From assembly GCA_947258405.1 (NCBI GenBank), contig CAMYIE010000035.1:1-32093 (forward strand): a stretch of 32,093 nucleotides of DNA, read 5' to 3'. Positions 8,784 to 16,931 of this stretch are shown piece after piece. The position numbers were made by a program, and so were the translations under genes. The stretch is from an uncultured Eudoraea sp. (GTDB taxonomy: Bacteria > Bacteroidota > Bacteroidia > Flavobacteriales > Flavobacteriaceae). The notes beneath the pieces are model-generated. The model ran no database searches, had not been told where the DNA came from, and saw nothing but the letters and a program-made list of their open reading frames with translations. Numbering within the stretch: position 1 is the stretch's first letter; the number at the start of each line of letters is the position of its first letter.

Positions 8784-8816
8784 ATAACCCCTGCAAAAAG
8801 TATTTACAGGGGCTAT
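8784..8816. other. Hairpin in the murB-sigma gap
   Basis: The repeat ATA-A-CCCCTG (8784-8793) pairs with CAGGGG-C-TAT (8807-8816) with one mismatch and a 13-base A/T-rich loop. There is no T run, so it may be a weak or factor-assisted terminator for murB or an RNA structure in the leader of the sigma gene. The rest of the 296-base gap 8700-8995 is A/T-rich with no other gene seen; no exact TAnnTTTG box was found before the sigma gene. Confidence 0.4.
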
Positions 8817-8995
8817 ACCAAACCAAACTAACCAAAAATTAAATGTGCAATAACCAATTGTACATTTATGTAATTAAAATTGAGATAACGCTTAAATAAC
8901 AATCAATTTTATAATTTAGCGTTTACCTATATACGGTATTTTAGACAGTCTTGGATGCCACCGGGAAATATTTCTAGGATCTCTTACACCCGTTG

Positions 8996-9565
8996 ATGAG
9001 CACGTTACTTGAAAAACATATTGTCGAACTCCTTCAGGAGCGCAATGAAAAAGCTATTTCCCTTCTGTATGAGCATTACGGTGATACACTTTACGGAGTC
9101 GCCTTAAAAGTGGTTAGACACGAAGAACTTGCTCAAGACGTGTTACAGGAAAGCTTTGTAAAGATCTGGAAGAAATCCGACTCATATGATTCATCCAAAG
9201 CAAAACTCTTCACCTGGCTGTTCAGGATTACCCGAAATACCGCTATCGATAAACTAAGGAGTCTCAGCACCAAGTCGGATAAGGAAATCCAAATGGATGT
9301 TTCAGACGTATATAATGTAGGTATTGAGAGTATAAAGCCCGAATTCCTGGATGTTAAGGAAAATCTGGACAAGATCGAATTTAAATACCAGGTAGTGTTA
9401 GATGCTTTGTTTTTTCAAGGCATGACACAACAGGAAGCCAGTGATGAACTGGATATTCCTCTTGGAACCATTAAATCGAGATTAAAGATCGGGTTGAGGG
9501 AGCTTAGGAAGATTTATGAAGTTTCATCATTATTACTCTTGCCGGTATTAAGTACAATAACATGA
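8996..9565 (+). CDS. ECF RNA polymerase sigma factor (SigK-like)
   Basis: This 189-residue sigma-70 family protein has only regions 2 and 4. Region 2 covers about residues 20-90 (L-Y-E-H-Y-G, then A-Q-D-V-L-Q-E-S-F and the -10-recognition part F-T-W-L-F-R-I-T-R-N). Region 4 covers about 125-175, with the helix-turn-helix G-M-T-Q-Q-E-A-S-D-E-L-D-I-P-L-G-T-I-K-S-R-L. The ATG at 8996 is preferred to the adjacent TTG at 8993. A hydrophobic tail (S-S-L-L-L-L-P-V-L) follows region 4. The stop codon overlaps the start of the anti-sigma gene as ATGA, so the two should be translationally coupled. This fits the SigK/RskA arrangement, in which the membrane anti-sigma factor holds the sigma until a signal releases it. 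The signal and regulon are not evident. Confidence 0.94.
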   Translation: MSTLLEKHIVELLQERNEKAISLLYEHYGDTLYGVALKVVRHEELAQDVLQESFVKIWKKSDSYDSSKAKLFTWLFRITRNTAIDKLRSLSTKSDKEIQMDVSDVYNVGIESIKPEFLDVKENLDKIEFKYQVVLDALFFQGMTQQEASDELDIPLGTIKSRLKIGLRELRKIYEVSSLLLLPVLSTIT

Positions 9566-10320
9566 GAGAAAAGATTCGAATATTTCTGGATACTGATTTG
9601 CTAGAAAAGTACCTGGTGGGCACTACTTCCACAGAGGAGGCACTGCAGGTAGAAAGGTATATTACCATGTATCCTGAAGTCAGGAAGATTTATAATGAGC
9701 TGCAGGACAATCTGGAGACATTTGCTAAAATGCATGCCGTAAAGGCACCCGAAGGGCTCCGTGCCAAGATCCTCGCCAGAATCAGGGCCCAAAATGTAGG
9801 TAGAAGAAGGTTTAGAAGGTATGCCATTGCCGCAAGCGTAACGGCCATGCTTTTTGCAGGATCATCTTATTTCTTCTGGAACCAGAGTCAAAACCTCCAA
9901 ATGGAAAACACTATAGTTAACAATAAGATCAAAGATCTTGAGGAGGATATGAAAGAGCAGCTGGAAGATGTGAGAAATCAATTCATCGTACTCAACAACC
10001 CGCAGACTAAGAAATATATGGTTAACGGGAACAAAAAAGCGAGGGAATTAAAAGCCGTAGCCTATATAAATCCTGTAAAAAAACTTGCTTACATAAACGT
10101 CCGTAAACTTCCAAATTTACCAGAAGATTACGATTATCAGATGTGGGCCGAGGTCAATGGCGAGATGGTTAATCTGGGCGTGATCCGCAATGTGGGGGAT
10201 AAAGATAAACTCAGGGCGCTTCCTTATGCCGAGAATGCAGTAGGTTATATTACTATAGAACCAAAAGGAGGTAACGATACCCCAACTGTACAGAACATCG
10301 TGGCCAATATTTCCTATTGA
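9562..10320 (+). CDS. RskA-type membrane anti-sigma factor
   Basis: This 252-residue protein should bind and silence the sigma factor encoded just upstream. The N-terminal ~75 residues form the small helical zinc-free anti-sigma-like cytoplasmic part (L-E-K-Y-L-V-G-T-T-S-T-E-E-A near 14-27). After an arginine-rich stretch (R-R-R-F-R-R at 81-86) comes a single membrane helix at about 87-106, then a periplasmic coiled coil (108-140). The RskA C-terminal domain follows (about 150-250), recognisable from A-Y-I-N-P, the Y-Q-M-W-A-E-V-N-G segment and the terminal I-T-I-E-P-K-G-G. The start ATG shares bases with the sigma stop codon. A strong terminator ends the pair 21 bases downstream. No cleavage protease gene is adjacent. 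Confidence 0.93.
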   Translation: MREKIRIFLDTDLLEKYLVGTTSTEEALQVERYITMYPEVRKIYNELQDNLETFAKMHAVKAPEGLRAKILARIRAQNVGRRRFRRYAIAASVTAMLFAGSSYFFWNQSQNLQMENTIVNNKIKDLEEDMKEQLEDVRNQFIVLNNPQTKKYMVNGNKKARELKAVAYINPVKKLAYINVRKLPNLPEDYDYQMWAEVNGEMVNLGVIRNVGDKDKLRALPYAENAVGYITIEPKGGNDTPTVQNIVANISY

Positions 10321-10341
10321 TCCAGAAACTTAAAGAACTGC

Positions 10342-10370
10342 AAAAGCCCCTATGTTGGGGCTTTTATTTT
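10342..10370 (+). terminator. Intrinsic terminator of the sigma/anti-sigma pair
   Basis: AAAAGCCCC (10342-10350) and GGGGCTTTT (10357-10365) form a perfect 9-base stem with a six-base loop, followed by a T-rich run on the plus strand. Confidence 0.9.
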
Positions 10371-10371
10371 G

Positions 10372-10379
10372 TATCTTTG
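10372..10379 (+). promoter_or_regulatory. Candidate -7 box for the small membrane protein operon
   Basis: TATCTTTG is an exact TAnnTTTG match directly after the upstream terminator and 14 bases before the ATG at 10394. No TTTG partner is seen at 17-23 bases. Confidence 0.45.
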
Positions 10380-10393
10380 TGCAAACATAAATT

Positions 10394-10603
10394 ATGAAGC
10401 TCCTCCTTCTGACTATTGGTCTCCTGGCCCTTGCCTTCCTGGGTATTGCTCTAAAGATATGGTCTAAAAAAGATGGTGAATTTGCCGGCACCTGTGCCAG
10501 CCAAAGCCCTTTTCTTAATAAAGATGGTGAAGCTTGTGGTTATTGCGGTAAACTCCCTGAGGATCAGGAATGCAAAAGGGACACCAGCCCGGAAATTTAT
10601 TAG
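10394..10603 (+). CDS. Small four-cysteine membrane protein, possibly NqrM-like
   Basis: This 69-residue protein has one membrane helix (about residues 2-21), a basic stop K-I-W-S-K-K, and a small soluble domain with four cysteines: C34 in G-T-C-A-S, C48 and C51 in A-C-G-Y-C-G-K, and C60 in E-C-K-R. Similar short proteins, annotated only as membrane or secreted protein, occur in Flavobacteriia. The order of one helix, a G-(T/S)-C motif and a C-x(2)-C pair, then a last cysteine followed by basic residues recalls NqrM (DUF539), the protein that helps assemble the iron site of the Na+-translocating NADH:quinone reductase. That similarity is by eye and may be convergent. The gene has its own -7 box and lies 36 bases before the second sigma gene, so the two may share a transcript. 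Confidence 0.75.
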   Translation: MKLLLLTIGLLALAFLGIALKIWSKKDGEFAGTCASQSPFLNKDGEACGYCGKLPEDQECKRDTSPEIY

Positions 10604-10639
10604 AACATTACTTTCAGCCCTCTTTTTCTTATAATCCAT

Positions 10640-11203
10640 TTGGAAAAAGCCGAAGACATACTAAAAAACACGATTCAGAAGGCCAGGGAAGGCAATCAAA
10701 TTGCCTTTAGCAATCTCCTGGACACCTTTTGGAATGACGTTTACCGCTTCCAACTAGCCAGGACCAAGAATGAAAATGATGCTGAAGACATTACCATACA
10801 AACATTCTCAAAGGCATTTGATAAGATTTCCACTTATGATGATTCTTATGAATTCAAGACCTGGTTGCTCGCTATTTCAAAAAATCTCCACGTAGACCTT
10901 ATCCGTAAACAGAAACGAAATGTACTAGATAGTACAGAATCGGGCAATGGTGAAGCGATATCCAGGGTATTGGATGATGCTCCTACAGCCGAAGACCTGC
11001 TGATCACCGAACAAAACCTGGCTACCCTGCTTCAACATATCAAAAAGTTGAAACCCCACTACCAGCGGGTAATCAATCTGAGATATTTTAATGAGATGTC
11101 ATATGCTGGAATTGCCCATGAGCTTGGTGAACCGGTTAATAACGTTAAGGTAAAATTGCTCCGGGCCAAAAAGTTGCTTTCAGAGATCATTAAAAAGAAG
11201 TAG
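10640..11203 (+). CDS. ECF-like RNA polymerase sigma factor
   Basis: This second sigma-70 family protein of 187 residues also consists only of regions 2 and 4. Region 2 is at about 20-93 (D-V-Y-R-F, then D-A-E-D-I-T-I-Q-T-F-S-K-A-F and F-K-T-W-L-L-A-I-S-K-N). Region 4 is at about 130-183, with a helix-turn-helix around M-S-Y-A-G-I-A-H-E-L-G-E-P-V-N-N-V-K-V-K-L. It begins at a TTG (10640-10642): no ATG or GTG lies upstream in frame and the next methionine would remove region 2. Unlike the sigma at 8996, it has no anti-sigma gene beside it. Its neighbours are the small membrane protein and lipA. I cannot tell what it controls. It could also act as a general low-abundance sigma rather than a signal-responsive one. 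Confidence 0.9.
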   Translation: MEKAEDILKNTIQKAREGNQIAFSNLLDTFWNDVYRFQLARTKNENDAEDITIQTFSKAFDKISTYDDSYEFKTWLLAISKNLHVDLIRKQKRNVLDSTESGNGEAISRVLDDAPTAEDLLITEQNLATLLQHIKKLKPHYQRVINLRYFNEMSYAGIAHELGEPVNNVKVKLLRAKKLLSEIIKKK

Positions 11204-11274
11204 CGCTAATTAAACCAGATTTCTGATAGTTTTTCATGGAAGGAATGGGGTTCGGCCTCTGCTTATTTTGTTCG

Positions 11275-11282
11275 TATATTTG
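11275..11282 (+). promoter_or_regulatory. Candidate -7 box for lipA
   Basis: TATATTTG is an exact TAnnTTTG box 14 bases before the lipA start at 11297. The -33 region has no clear TTTG at the expected distance. Confidence 0.45.
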
Positions 11283-11296
11283 CACAAAAAGAAACT

Positions 11297-12172
11297 ATGA
11301 GTATTGTAGCCCCAGGTCATGTAAAACCTCCCACAGGGAAACCAAAATGGTTACGGGTAAAGCTTCCAACAGGTAAAAAGTATACCCAGCTAAGAGGGCT
11401 GGTTGAAAAATACGATCTGCATACCATCTGTACATCCGGAAGTTGCCCTAATATGGGTGAATGCTGGGGAGAAGGTACCGCTACCTTTATGATTCTTGGC
11501 AATATCTGTACACGTTCCTGCGGTTTTTGCGGGGTACAGACCGGAAGGCCCGAATCGGTAGATTGGGCAGAACCCGAAAAAGTGGCCCGTTCCATCAAGA
11601 TCATGGGAATTAAACATGCGGTGATTACATCCGTAGACCGGGATGATCTCAAAGACATGGGATCTATTATATGGGCAGAAACCGTAAAGGCGATCCGCCG
11701 TATGAATCCGGAAACTACCCTCGAAACGCTTATCCCCGATTTTCAAGGCATAAATAGGCACCTTGATCGTATTGTAGACGTGGCTCCCGAAGTAGTTTCA
11801 CACAATATGGAAACAGTACGAAGACTTACCAGAGAAGTACGTATTCAGGCGAAATACGACAGAAGCCTCGATGTACTGCGCTATCTTAAGGAAAGTGGTA
11901 TAAACAGGACAAAATCGGGAATTATGCTCGGCCTCGGAGAGCAGGAGGAAGAAGTACTGGATACGATGGATGAACTCAGAAATGCCAATGTAGACGTACT
12001 GACCATCGGGCAATACCTTCAGCCCTCTAAAAAACATCTTGCCGTTAAGGAGTTTATTCTACCTGAACAATTTGAAAAATATGAAAAAATAGGCCTTGAA
12101 ATGGGGTTCCGGCACGTGGAAAGCGGGGCTTTGGTAAGGTCGTCCTATAAGGCACATAAACATATTCTCTAA
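11297..12172 (+). CDS. lipA: Lipoyl synthase
   Basis: LipA is a radical S-adenosylmethionine enzyme that inserts two sulphur atoms into octanoyl groups on the E2 subunits of 2-oxoacid dehydrogenases and on the glycine-cleavage H protein. The 291-residue sequence has both iron-sulphur motifs: the auxiliary cluster C45-x4-C50-x5-C56 ([12 protein letters not shown]) and the radical-SAM cluster C71-x3-C75-x2-C78 (C-T-R-S-C-G-F-C). The C-terminal R-S-S-Y at 281-284 supplies the serine ligand of the auxiliary cluster. Length and motifs are complete. It has its own -7 box, so it need not be co-transcribed with the sigma gene 93 bases upstream. Confidence 0.98.
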   Translation: MSIVAPGHVKPPTGKPKWLRVKLPTGKKYTQLRGLVEKYDLHTICTSGSCPNMGECWGEGTATFMILGNICTRSCGFCGVQTGRPESVDWAEPEKVARSIKIMGIKHAVITSVDRDDLKDMGSIIWAETVKAIRRMNPETTLETLIPDFQGINRHLDRIVDVAPEVVSHNMETVRRLTREVRIQAKYDRSLDVLRYLKESGINRTKSGIMLGLGEQEEEVLDTMDELRNANVDVLTIGQYLQPSKKHLAVKEFILPEQFEKYEKIGLEMGFRHVESGALVRSSYKAHKHIL

Positions 12173-12566
12173 GCACTAAGGCTATACACAGCGTCACCCG
12201 AATCTTTCTAATAATAACAAATTTTTTGATTTAATATACTTATTATCAATAAGTTGATGTCTATTGATATGATATTGAACAGTACTACACAAATTGAGAA
12301 ATACTCGATGGAAAGGTCCCGGAAATGTTTAAAAAGCCTCTCATTTTTGGGAAAATAATGATACTTTTGATTGAATTGAGCAAAAAGTCCCCAAAAATCG
12401 TTCATCTTGTAAGAATTGACGCTCAGATTTGTTGTTCGAAAACAATAGTTAGGCGTCCTGAACGTTTGAACTAAGGATAACTTAAGTAACCTACGAGAAG
12501 TTCCAGAAGGTTAAGCGAATTTAGCGTCTTTGCAATACCGAAAGGAGGTCTCTTCTCAATACCAAA
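12173..12566. other. 394-base A/T-rich intergenic region upstream of the hybrid kinase
   Basis: This gap holds no convincing gene. It contains an operator-like inverted repeat (12244-12269), one exact TAnnTTTG box on the plus strand (TACTTTTG, 12362-12369) without a well-spaced -33, and an AAAGGAGG sequence at 12541-12548 that is too far from the next ATG (18 bases) to be an ordinary ribosome binding site. A 65-codon minus-strand frame inside it is probably chance. It most likely holds the regulatory region of the kinase gene. Confidence 0.5.
12244..12269. promoter_or_regulatory. Operator-like inverted repeat
   Basis: TATCAATA (12244-12251) and TATTGATA (12262-12269) are perfect 8-base arms with a 10-base spacer, about two helical turns between centres. 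The form suits a dimeric DNA-binding protein, but the region is A/T-rich and the match could be chance. Confidence 0.3.
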
Positions 12567-14798
12567 ATGCTGCGCGTGAAATCTGGAAATATACATAGCA
12601 GATTAGCTTTATTGTTCCTTTGCTGCTTATTCGCCTGTTGCCTGTTTTCGACCTATGCACAGGACGATGTTCTGGAGAGCAACGATATCGAATATTATTT
12701 CAATCAGACACGTGTATACCAGAATCAGAACCAAATCGATCTCGCGCTGGAATCACTAGATAAGGCAGCGGCACTTGCCGAGGCTAAAAAGAACGAAAAA
12801 GCACTGGTCGATTGCTACCATAAATTTGCCCGCCTTTATCTGGACCTCGACAAAAGAGAGACCACCATTTTTTACTGGGACCGGGCCGCTGTACTTTTAA
12901 ACGAACTGGAATATCCTTATGGCCAGTCAGTGCATAAATTCATTGAGGCACAATTGCTATTCGACAGCGGCAATAACTTTCAGGCGATTTTTATGCTTAA
13001 TGAGGCCCGACAACTTAGCAACGACAGAAATCTTCTTAACAATATTGTGCTTCTGGAAGGCGAAATCTATCTGAGTATTGACAAGTACGATAGTGCTGCT
13101 ACGAATTTCAATTCATTGGTGGTTAATAACGACGTGTTCGAGAAAGATGCCCTTAGGGCCAAAGCCCATATGGGTCTTGCCAGGTTACATTCCGAACTTC
13201 AGAACTACGAAGAAAGCATTAAAAATGGAAATCAGGTACTTGCCATTGCCCAGGAGTATGGCCTGGAAAATCTGATCTATGAAGCGAATGAGATACTTGT
13301 TGTTTCATATGAAACCTTAAAGTCCTATGAAAAAGCCTTAGTACACAGCAGGAACATCCTTGCGATCAAAGACTCGGTCTTTACTATAGAAAAGGTAAAG
13401 GCAGAAGCTAAAACGGCCGACAGAATACAGTTCGAGTTTATGGCCGAAGAAATTAAACGCCAGGATTCGAGAATAGAAGATCTGAGTGAATCGGCTAATC
13501 GATCAGAGCTAACCGCTATCCTTACCTCGGCCTTTCTAACCATTATTTCGCTCTTAGCGGTTTCCCTCTATCGCAACAACCAGATTAAACTCAAGACTAA
13601 CGACTTGCTACAAACCAAAAACCGTGAGCTACAGGCGGCGAGGGATGCGGCGGTTCAGGCAATGGAAGCTAAAACAAACTTCCTTTCTACTGTTAGTCAC
13701 GAACTGCGAACCCCGCTTTATGCCGTTACCGGTTTAACGCATTTGTTGCTCGAAGAAGATCCCGGGGACCACCAGAAGGAACATCTCAAATCCTTGAAAT
13801 TCTCTGGCGACTACCTCCTGAACTTTATCAATGATATCCTTCAGATCAATAAAATTGACGCAGACAAGCTCGAACCACTTGCCATCGAGCTAAACCTGAA
13901 AAAAATACTGACCGAGGTTATCGAATCGCTGCAACAGAGTGCAAAAGAAAACAATACAACAATTAGCCTCAGTTACGACGAGTCGATCCCGAGACACCTG
14001 ATGAGCGACCCGCTTAAACTCTCACAAATCTTTATGAACCTGGTGGGCAATGCACTCAAGTTTACCAAATCGGGTGAAGTAAAGGTGATTGCCAAACTCG
14101 TAAAAAAGGTAGAAGAGGATGTTACTATATATTTTGAAGTGAAGGACACTGGTATTGGAATATCCAAAGAACAACAAAAACATATTTTCGACAGTTTTGA
14201 ACAAGGTTCTATACAGATCAACCGGGAATATGGAGGTACCGGTTTAGGCCTTACCATTGTAAAAAGTCTGCTGGGCTTGTTTAACAGCGGGATTCAATTG
14301 CATAGTGAAATGGGGAAAGGGAGCTCTTTCTTCTTTGAGCTGACATTGAAAAGTAAGGATAGTGTTGTGGATGACATTCCATTCGAAATCATTGAGAAAG
14401 AATACGATCTGAAAGGTCTGCACTTGCTGGTAGTAGAGGATAACAAAATTAATCAGGTGATCACCCGGAAAATGCTCAACAAGAGAGACATTAGCTGCGA
14501 CATTGCCAACAATGGATATGAAGCAGTAGATATGGCCTCTAAGAGTGATTATGACGGCGTTTTGATGGATATCCACATGCCCGGTATCAGCGGTGTTGAA
14601 GCCACCATTGAAATTCGCAAATTCGATAAGGAAACTCCGATTATTGCCTTGACGGCCATCTCCCTAGATGATAGCCTGGAAAGTTTCTTTGCAGCTGGCT
14701 GTAACGACGTGGTTACTAAACCTTTTAAACCCGAAGTGTTCTATCACAAGATTGGGGAGAATATCCTGGAACATAAATTGAACAAATCAACGCTTTAA
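12567..14798 (+). CDS. TPR-containing hybrid sensor histidine kinase/response regulator
   Basis: This 743-residue membrane sensor has, in order: a signal peptide (to about residue 31, Y-A-Q junction); a periplasmic array of tetratricopeptide-type helices (about 38-270); a coiled linker; one membrane helix (about 314-333); a HisKA domain with the phospho-accepting H378 in S-H-E-L-R-T-P-L; an HATPase domain with N495 (N-box), D-T-G-I-G-I and G-G-T-G-L-G-L; and a receiver domain with V-V-E-D-N-K, phospho-acceptor D668 in L-M-D-I-H-M-P and the conserved lysine in T-K-P-F-K-P. There is no DNA-binding output and no separate regulator gene nearby, so phosphate must pass to an Hpt or regulator elsewhere. 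The signal sensed by the TPR part is unknown. Its 3' end overlaps lpxK by 12 bases in convergent orientation. Confidence 0.95.
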   Translation: MLRVKSGNIHSRLALLFLCCLFACCLFSTYAQDDVLESNDIEYYFNQTRVYQNQNQIDLALESLDKAAALAEAKKNEKALVDCYHKFARLYLDLDKRETTIFYWDRAAVLLNELEYPYGQSVHKFIEAQLLFDSGNNFQAIFMLNEARQLSNDRNLLNNIVLLEGEIYLSIDKYDSAATNFNSLVVNNDVFEKDALRAKAHMGLARLHSELQNYEESIKNGNQVLAIAQEYGLENLIYEANEILVVSYETLKSYEKALVHSRNILAIKDSVFTIEKVKAEAKTADRIQFEFMAEEIKRQDSRIEDLSESANRSELTAILTSAFLTIISLLAVSLYRNNQIKLKTNDLLQTKNRELQAARDAAVQAMEAKTNFLSTVSHELRTPLYAVTGLTHLLLEEDPGDHQKEHLKSLKFSGDYLLNFINDILQINKIDADKLEPLAIELNLKKILTEVIESLQQSAKENNTTISLSYDESIPRHLMSDPLKLSQIFMNLVGNALKFTKSGEVKVIAKLVKKVEEDVTIYFEVKDTGIGISKEQQKHIFDSFEQGSIQINREYGGTGLGLTIVKSLLGLFNSGIQLHSEMGKGSSFFFELTLKSKDSVVDDIPFEIIEKEYDLKGLHLLVVEDNKINQVITRKMLNKRDISCDIANNGYEAVDMASKSDYDGVLMDIHMPGISGVEATIEIRKFDKETPIIALTAISLDDSLESFFAAGCNDVVTKPFKPEVFYHKIGENILEHKLNKSTL

Positions 14799-15785
14799 GC
14801 CTTTAAGCGCTTGAAGCATCCGTTGTTTCCCATCGGCGAGAAACCGATGCTGTACTTCCAGAAAATAAACTTGCGGCAGTTGATTTAATCCACGTACATA
14901 ATCCTTTTCTGTGGTAATGATCATTTTTTCTTTGGACAGTTCAGATAACTCGGCCGCCTTGAATTGGTGATGATCCCGAAATTTAATATGTCTTGTCTTT
15001 AAGCCGAATCCATGGAGATACTGCAGCAATGGTTCAGGAGAAGCAATTCCTGTTACTACCGTTACCGAATTGTTCGAAAGTTCATCCAGAGAACACTCCT
15101 TGGTTTCACCCACCAGTTTTGCGGAGTAACTTAAAGTGCAGAACAAAACCTCCTGGTCTTTGCTTGGCTTCAGTTTCTTTTGTATCGATCCCCTGGATGC
15201 CTCGTTAAGGTCTGCAGGACATTTGGTGACCACGATAATTTTCGCCCGTTTTGCCTGATTTTTTGAATCGCGTAGCGTACCCGCCGGAAGATAATGGTCT
15301 GAAGGATAAAGTTTGCTGTAAGAGGTTAGTAAAATATAGAAATCTGCTTTCACTCTCCGATGCTGGTATGCATCGTCTAAAAGAATGACATCGGGCTGGA
15401 GATCTGTCTCCAAATTCGAAATGCCCCTTCTTCTGTTGCCATCTACCGCCACTTTTACCTCTGGAAATTTTCTGTGGATCTGAAATGGTTCATCGCCGAT
15501 CTCCAGTGCCGAGCTATTCGACCCAGCCACTATAAAACCAGAACTCTTTCGTTTATAACCACGACTCAATACTGCGATCTGGTCGTAGGCAGACAGGTTA
15601 CGGATAAGCCATTCTATCATCGGGGTTTTTCCGGTTCCTCCTAAACTTAAGTTACCTACGCAAATAGTTGGTGTCTGAAAACTTTTGACGCTTCGCCAAC
15701 CCAGGTCGTAGGAGAGGTTTCTAAGGAATACGACTAGTCCATAGAGGAGAGAAAACGGCCAAAGGATTTTTCTCAGGAGATGCAT
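14787..15785 (-). CDS. lpxK: Tetraacyldisaccharide 4'-kinase
   Basis: LpxK phosphorylates the 4' position of the lipid A disaccharide precursor at the inner face of the cytoplasmic membrane. The 332-residue protein begins with a membrane-associated N-terminal helix (about 5-22) and has a P-loop at 44-55 (G-N-L-S-L-G-G-T-G-K-T-P) typical of LpxK. Further hallmarks are L-S-R-G-Y near residue 76, G-D-E-P around 99-102, and D-D-A-Y-Q-H-R (the family's D-D-x-x-Q-H motif) around 134-140. The frame runs open past 15785 into the start of the oppositely oriented nif3-like gene; the ATG at 15783-15785 (M-H-L-L-R-K-I-L-W) fits the family N-terminus. The gene is convergent with the hybrid kinase and divergent from the Nif3-family gene, 49 bases away. 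Confidence 0.96.
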   Translation of the reverse strand: MHLLRKILWPFSLLYGLVVFLRNLSYDLGWRSVKSFQTPTICVGNLSLGGTGKTPMIEWLIRNLSAYDQIAVLSRGYKRKSSGFIVAGSNSSALEIGDEPFQIHRKFPEVKVAVDGNRRRGISNLETDLQPDVILLDDAYQHRRVKADFYILLTSYSKLYPSDHYLPAGTLRDSKNQAKRAKIIVVTKCPADLNEASRGSIQKKLKPSKDQEVLFCTLSYSAKLVGETKECSLDELSNNSVTVVTGIASPEPLLQYLHGFGLKTRHIKFRDHHQFKAAELSELSKEKMIITTEKDYVRGLNQLPQVYFLEVQHRFLADGKQRMLQALKGLKR

Positions 15786-15806
15786 CGGAACGAAAATATA
15801 ATATTT

Positions 15807-15814
15807 TATCTTTG
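15807..15814 (+). promoter_or_regulatory. Candidate -7 box for the Nif3-family gene
   Basis: TATCTTTG is an exact TAnnTTTG match in the 49-base divergent gap, 20 bases before the ATG at 15835. A TTTG -33 is not evident. Confidence 0.45.
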
Positions 15815-15834
15815 GACTGCCTATATTTCCCAAA

Positions 15835-16929
15835 ATGATCATTAAAGAAATTACCGACTTACTGGAGGCTCTGGCCCCGCTGGAAAATGCTGAAGACTTT
15901 GACAATGTAGGGCTGCTGGTTGGTGATGCCTCAGCGGAAGTGACTGGTGTACTCATCTCGCTCGACACCCTGGAAAGTGTAGTTGATGAAGCGGTGAACA
16001 AAGGTTGCAATCTTATAGTCAGTTTCCACCCGATCATCTTCAAAGGACTAAAAAGGCTCAACGGGACTACCTATGTGGAAAGGTGCGTGATAAAGGCTAT
16101 TAAAAACAATATTGCCATTTATTCGATGCATACTGCGCTTGATAATTCTCCCGTAGGTGTGAATTATGCTATTTGCCAGGCTCTTGGTATAGAAGATCCA
16201 AAGATCCTAATCCCCAGTCGGGGTACCATTAAAAAGCTCACCACTTATGTGCCCGAAGCCGAAGCTGAACAACTACGGCTTGCCCTGTTCGATGCTGGCG
16301 CAGGTAAAATAGGGCACTACAGTCATTGTAGTTTCACAGTGGAAGGTAGCGGATCTTTTATGGCCGGCAGCAAAGCGAACCCTGCCAAGGGAAAGAAAAA
16401 TGAAATTCACTTTGAGAAAGAAGTTCAGATTCACCTGACCTTTCCCAAATCTGCAGAAAAAGCGGTTCTTAAGGCTCTGTTTGAACATCATCCCTATGAG
16501 GAAGTCGCTTATGAGATAAATACACTGGAGAACCGACACCAGTATCAGGGTATGGGAATGCTGGGAAATCTTAGCAGCCCTATGCAAGAAGAAGATTTTA
16601 TCGGCCTTTTAAAAGATAGGATGAATTCCCCTGTTGTAAGGCACTCAAATCTACTCGGGCGAAAGGTTAAAAAAATAGCTGTACTGGGGGGTAGTGGCGC
16701 CTTTGCCATTAAGGCGGCGAGAAATTCAGGAGCAGAGGTTTTGGTCACTTCAGACGTCAAATACCATCAGTTCTTTGAAGCTGAGCAGGAAATATTACTA
16801 TTAGACATCGGTCATTATGAATCCGAGCAGTTTACAAAAAACCTTTTGGCAGATTATCTTAAGAAAAAAATTCCTAATTTTGCAGTCTCTTTATCGGAAG
16901 TCAGAACAAATCCCATCAATTATTCATAA
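15835..16929 (+). CDS. Nif3/YbgI-family dinuclear-metal protein
   Basis: This 364-residue cytoplasmic protein belongs to the NIF3 family (hexameric, two metal ions per subunit), often mislabelled as GTP cyclohydrolase I type 2; the true reaction is unknown. Metal-ligand positions are visible: H65 in S-F-H-P-I-I-F, D103 in T-A-L-D-N, and H327 with E331 in D-I-G-H-Y-E-S-E. The family opener D-F-D-N-V-G-L-L-V-G-D is at about 21-31. An insert of roughly 100 residues (about 130-235) between the two halves is the extra PII-like domain found in the longer YqfO-type members. The next gene begins two bases after its stop, a pairing (nif3 with a DUF164-type protein) that is widespread in bacteria. Confidence 0.95.
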   Translation: MIIKEITDLLEALAPLENAEDFDNVGLLVGDASAEVTGVLISLDTLESVVDEAVNKGCNLIVSFHPIIFKGLKRLNGTTYVERCVIKAIKNNIAIYSMHTALDNSPVGVNYAICQALGIEDPKILIPSRGTIKKLTTYVPEAEAEQLRLALFDAGAGKIGHYSHCSFTVEGSGSFMAGSKANPAKGKKNEIHFEKEVQIHLTFPKSAEKAVLKALFEHHPYEEVAYEINTLENRHQYQGMGMLGNLSSPMQEEDFIGLLKDRMNSPVVRHSNLLGRKVKKIAVLGGSGAFAIKAARNSGAEVLVTSDVKYHQFFEAEQEILLLDIGHYESEQFTKNLLADYLKKKIPNFAVSLSEVRTNPINYS

Positions 16930-16931
16930 GT

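Noticed and set aside
12208-12405. A 65-codon minus-strand frame in the gap before the hybrid kinase
   Set aside because: A/T-rich, aromatic- and isoleucine-rich composition typical of chance frames, no promoter or homology evident.
12541-12548. AAAGGAGG as the ribosome binding site of the hybrid kinase
   Set aside because: It lies 18 bases from the ATG, too far for normal use, and no alternative in-frame start codon lies nearer.
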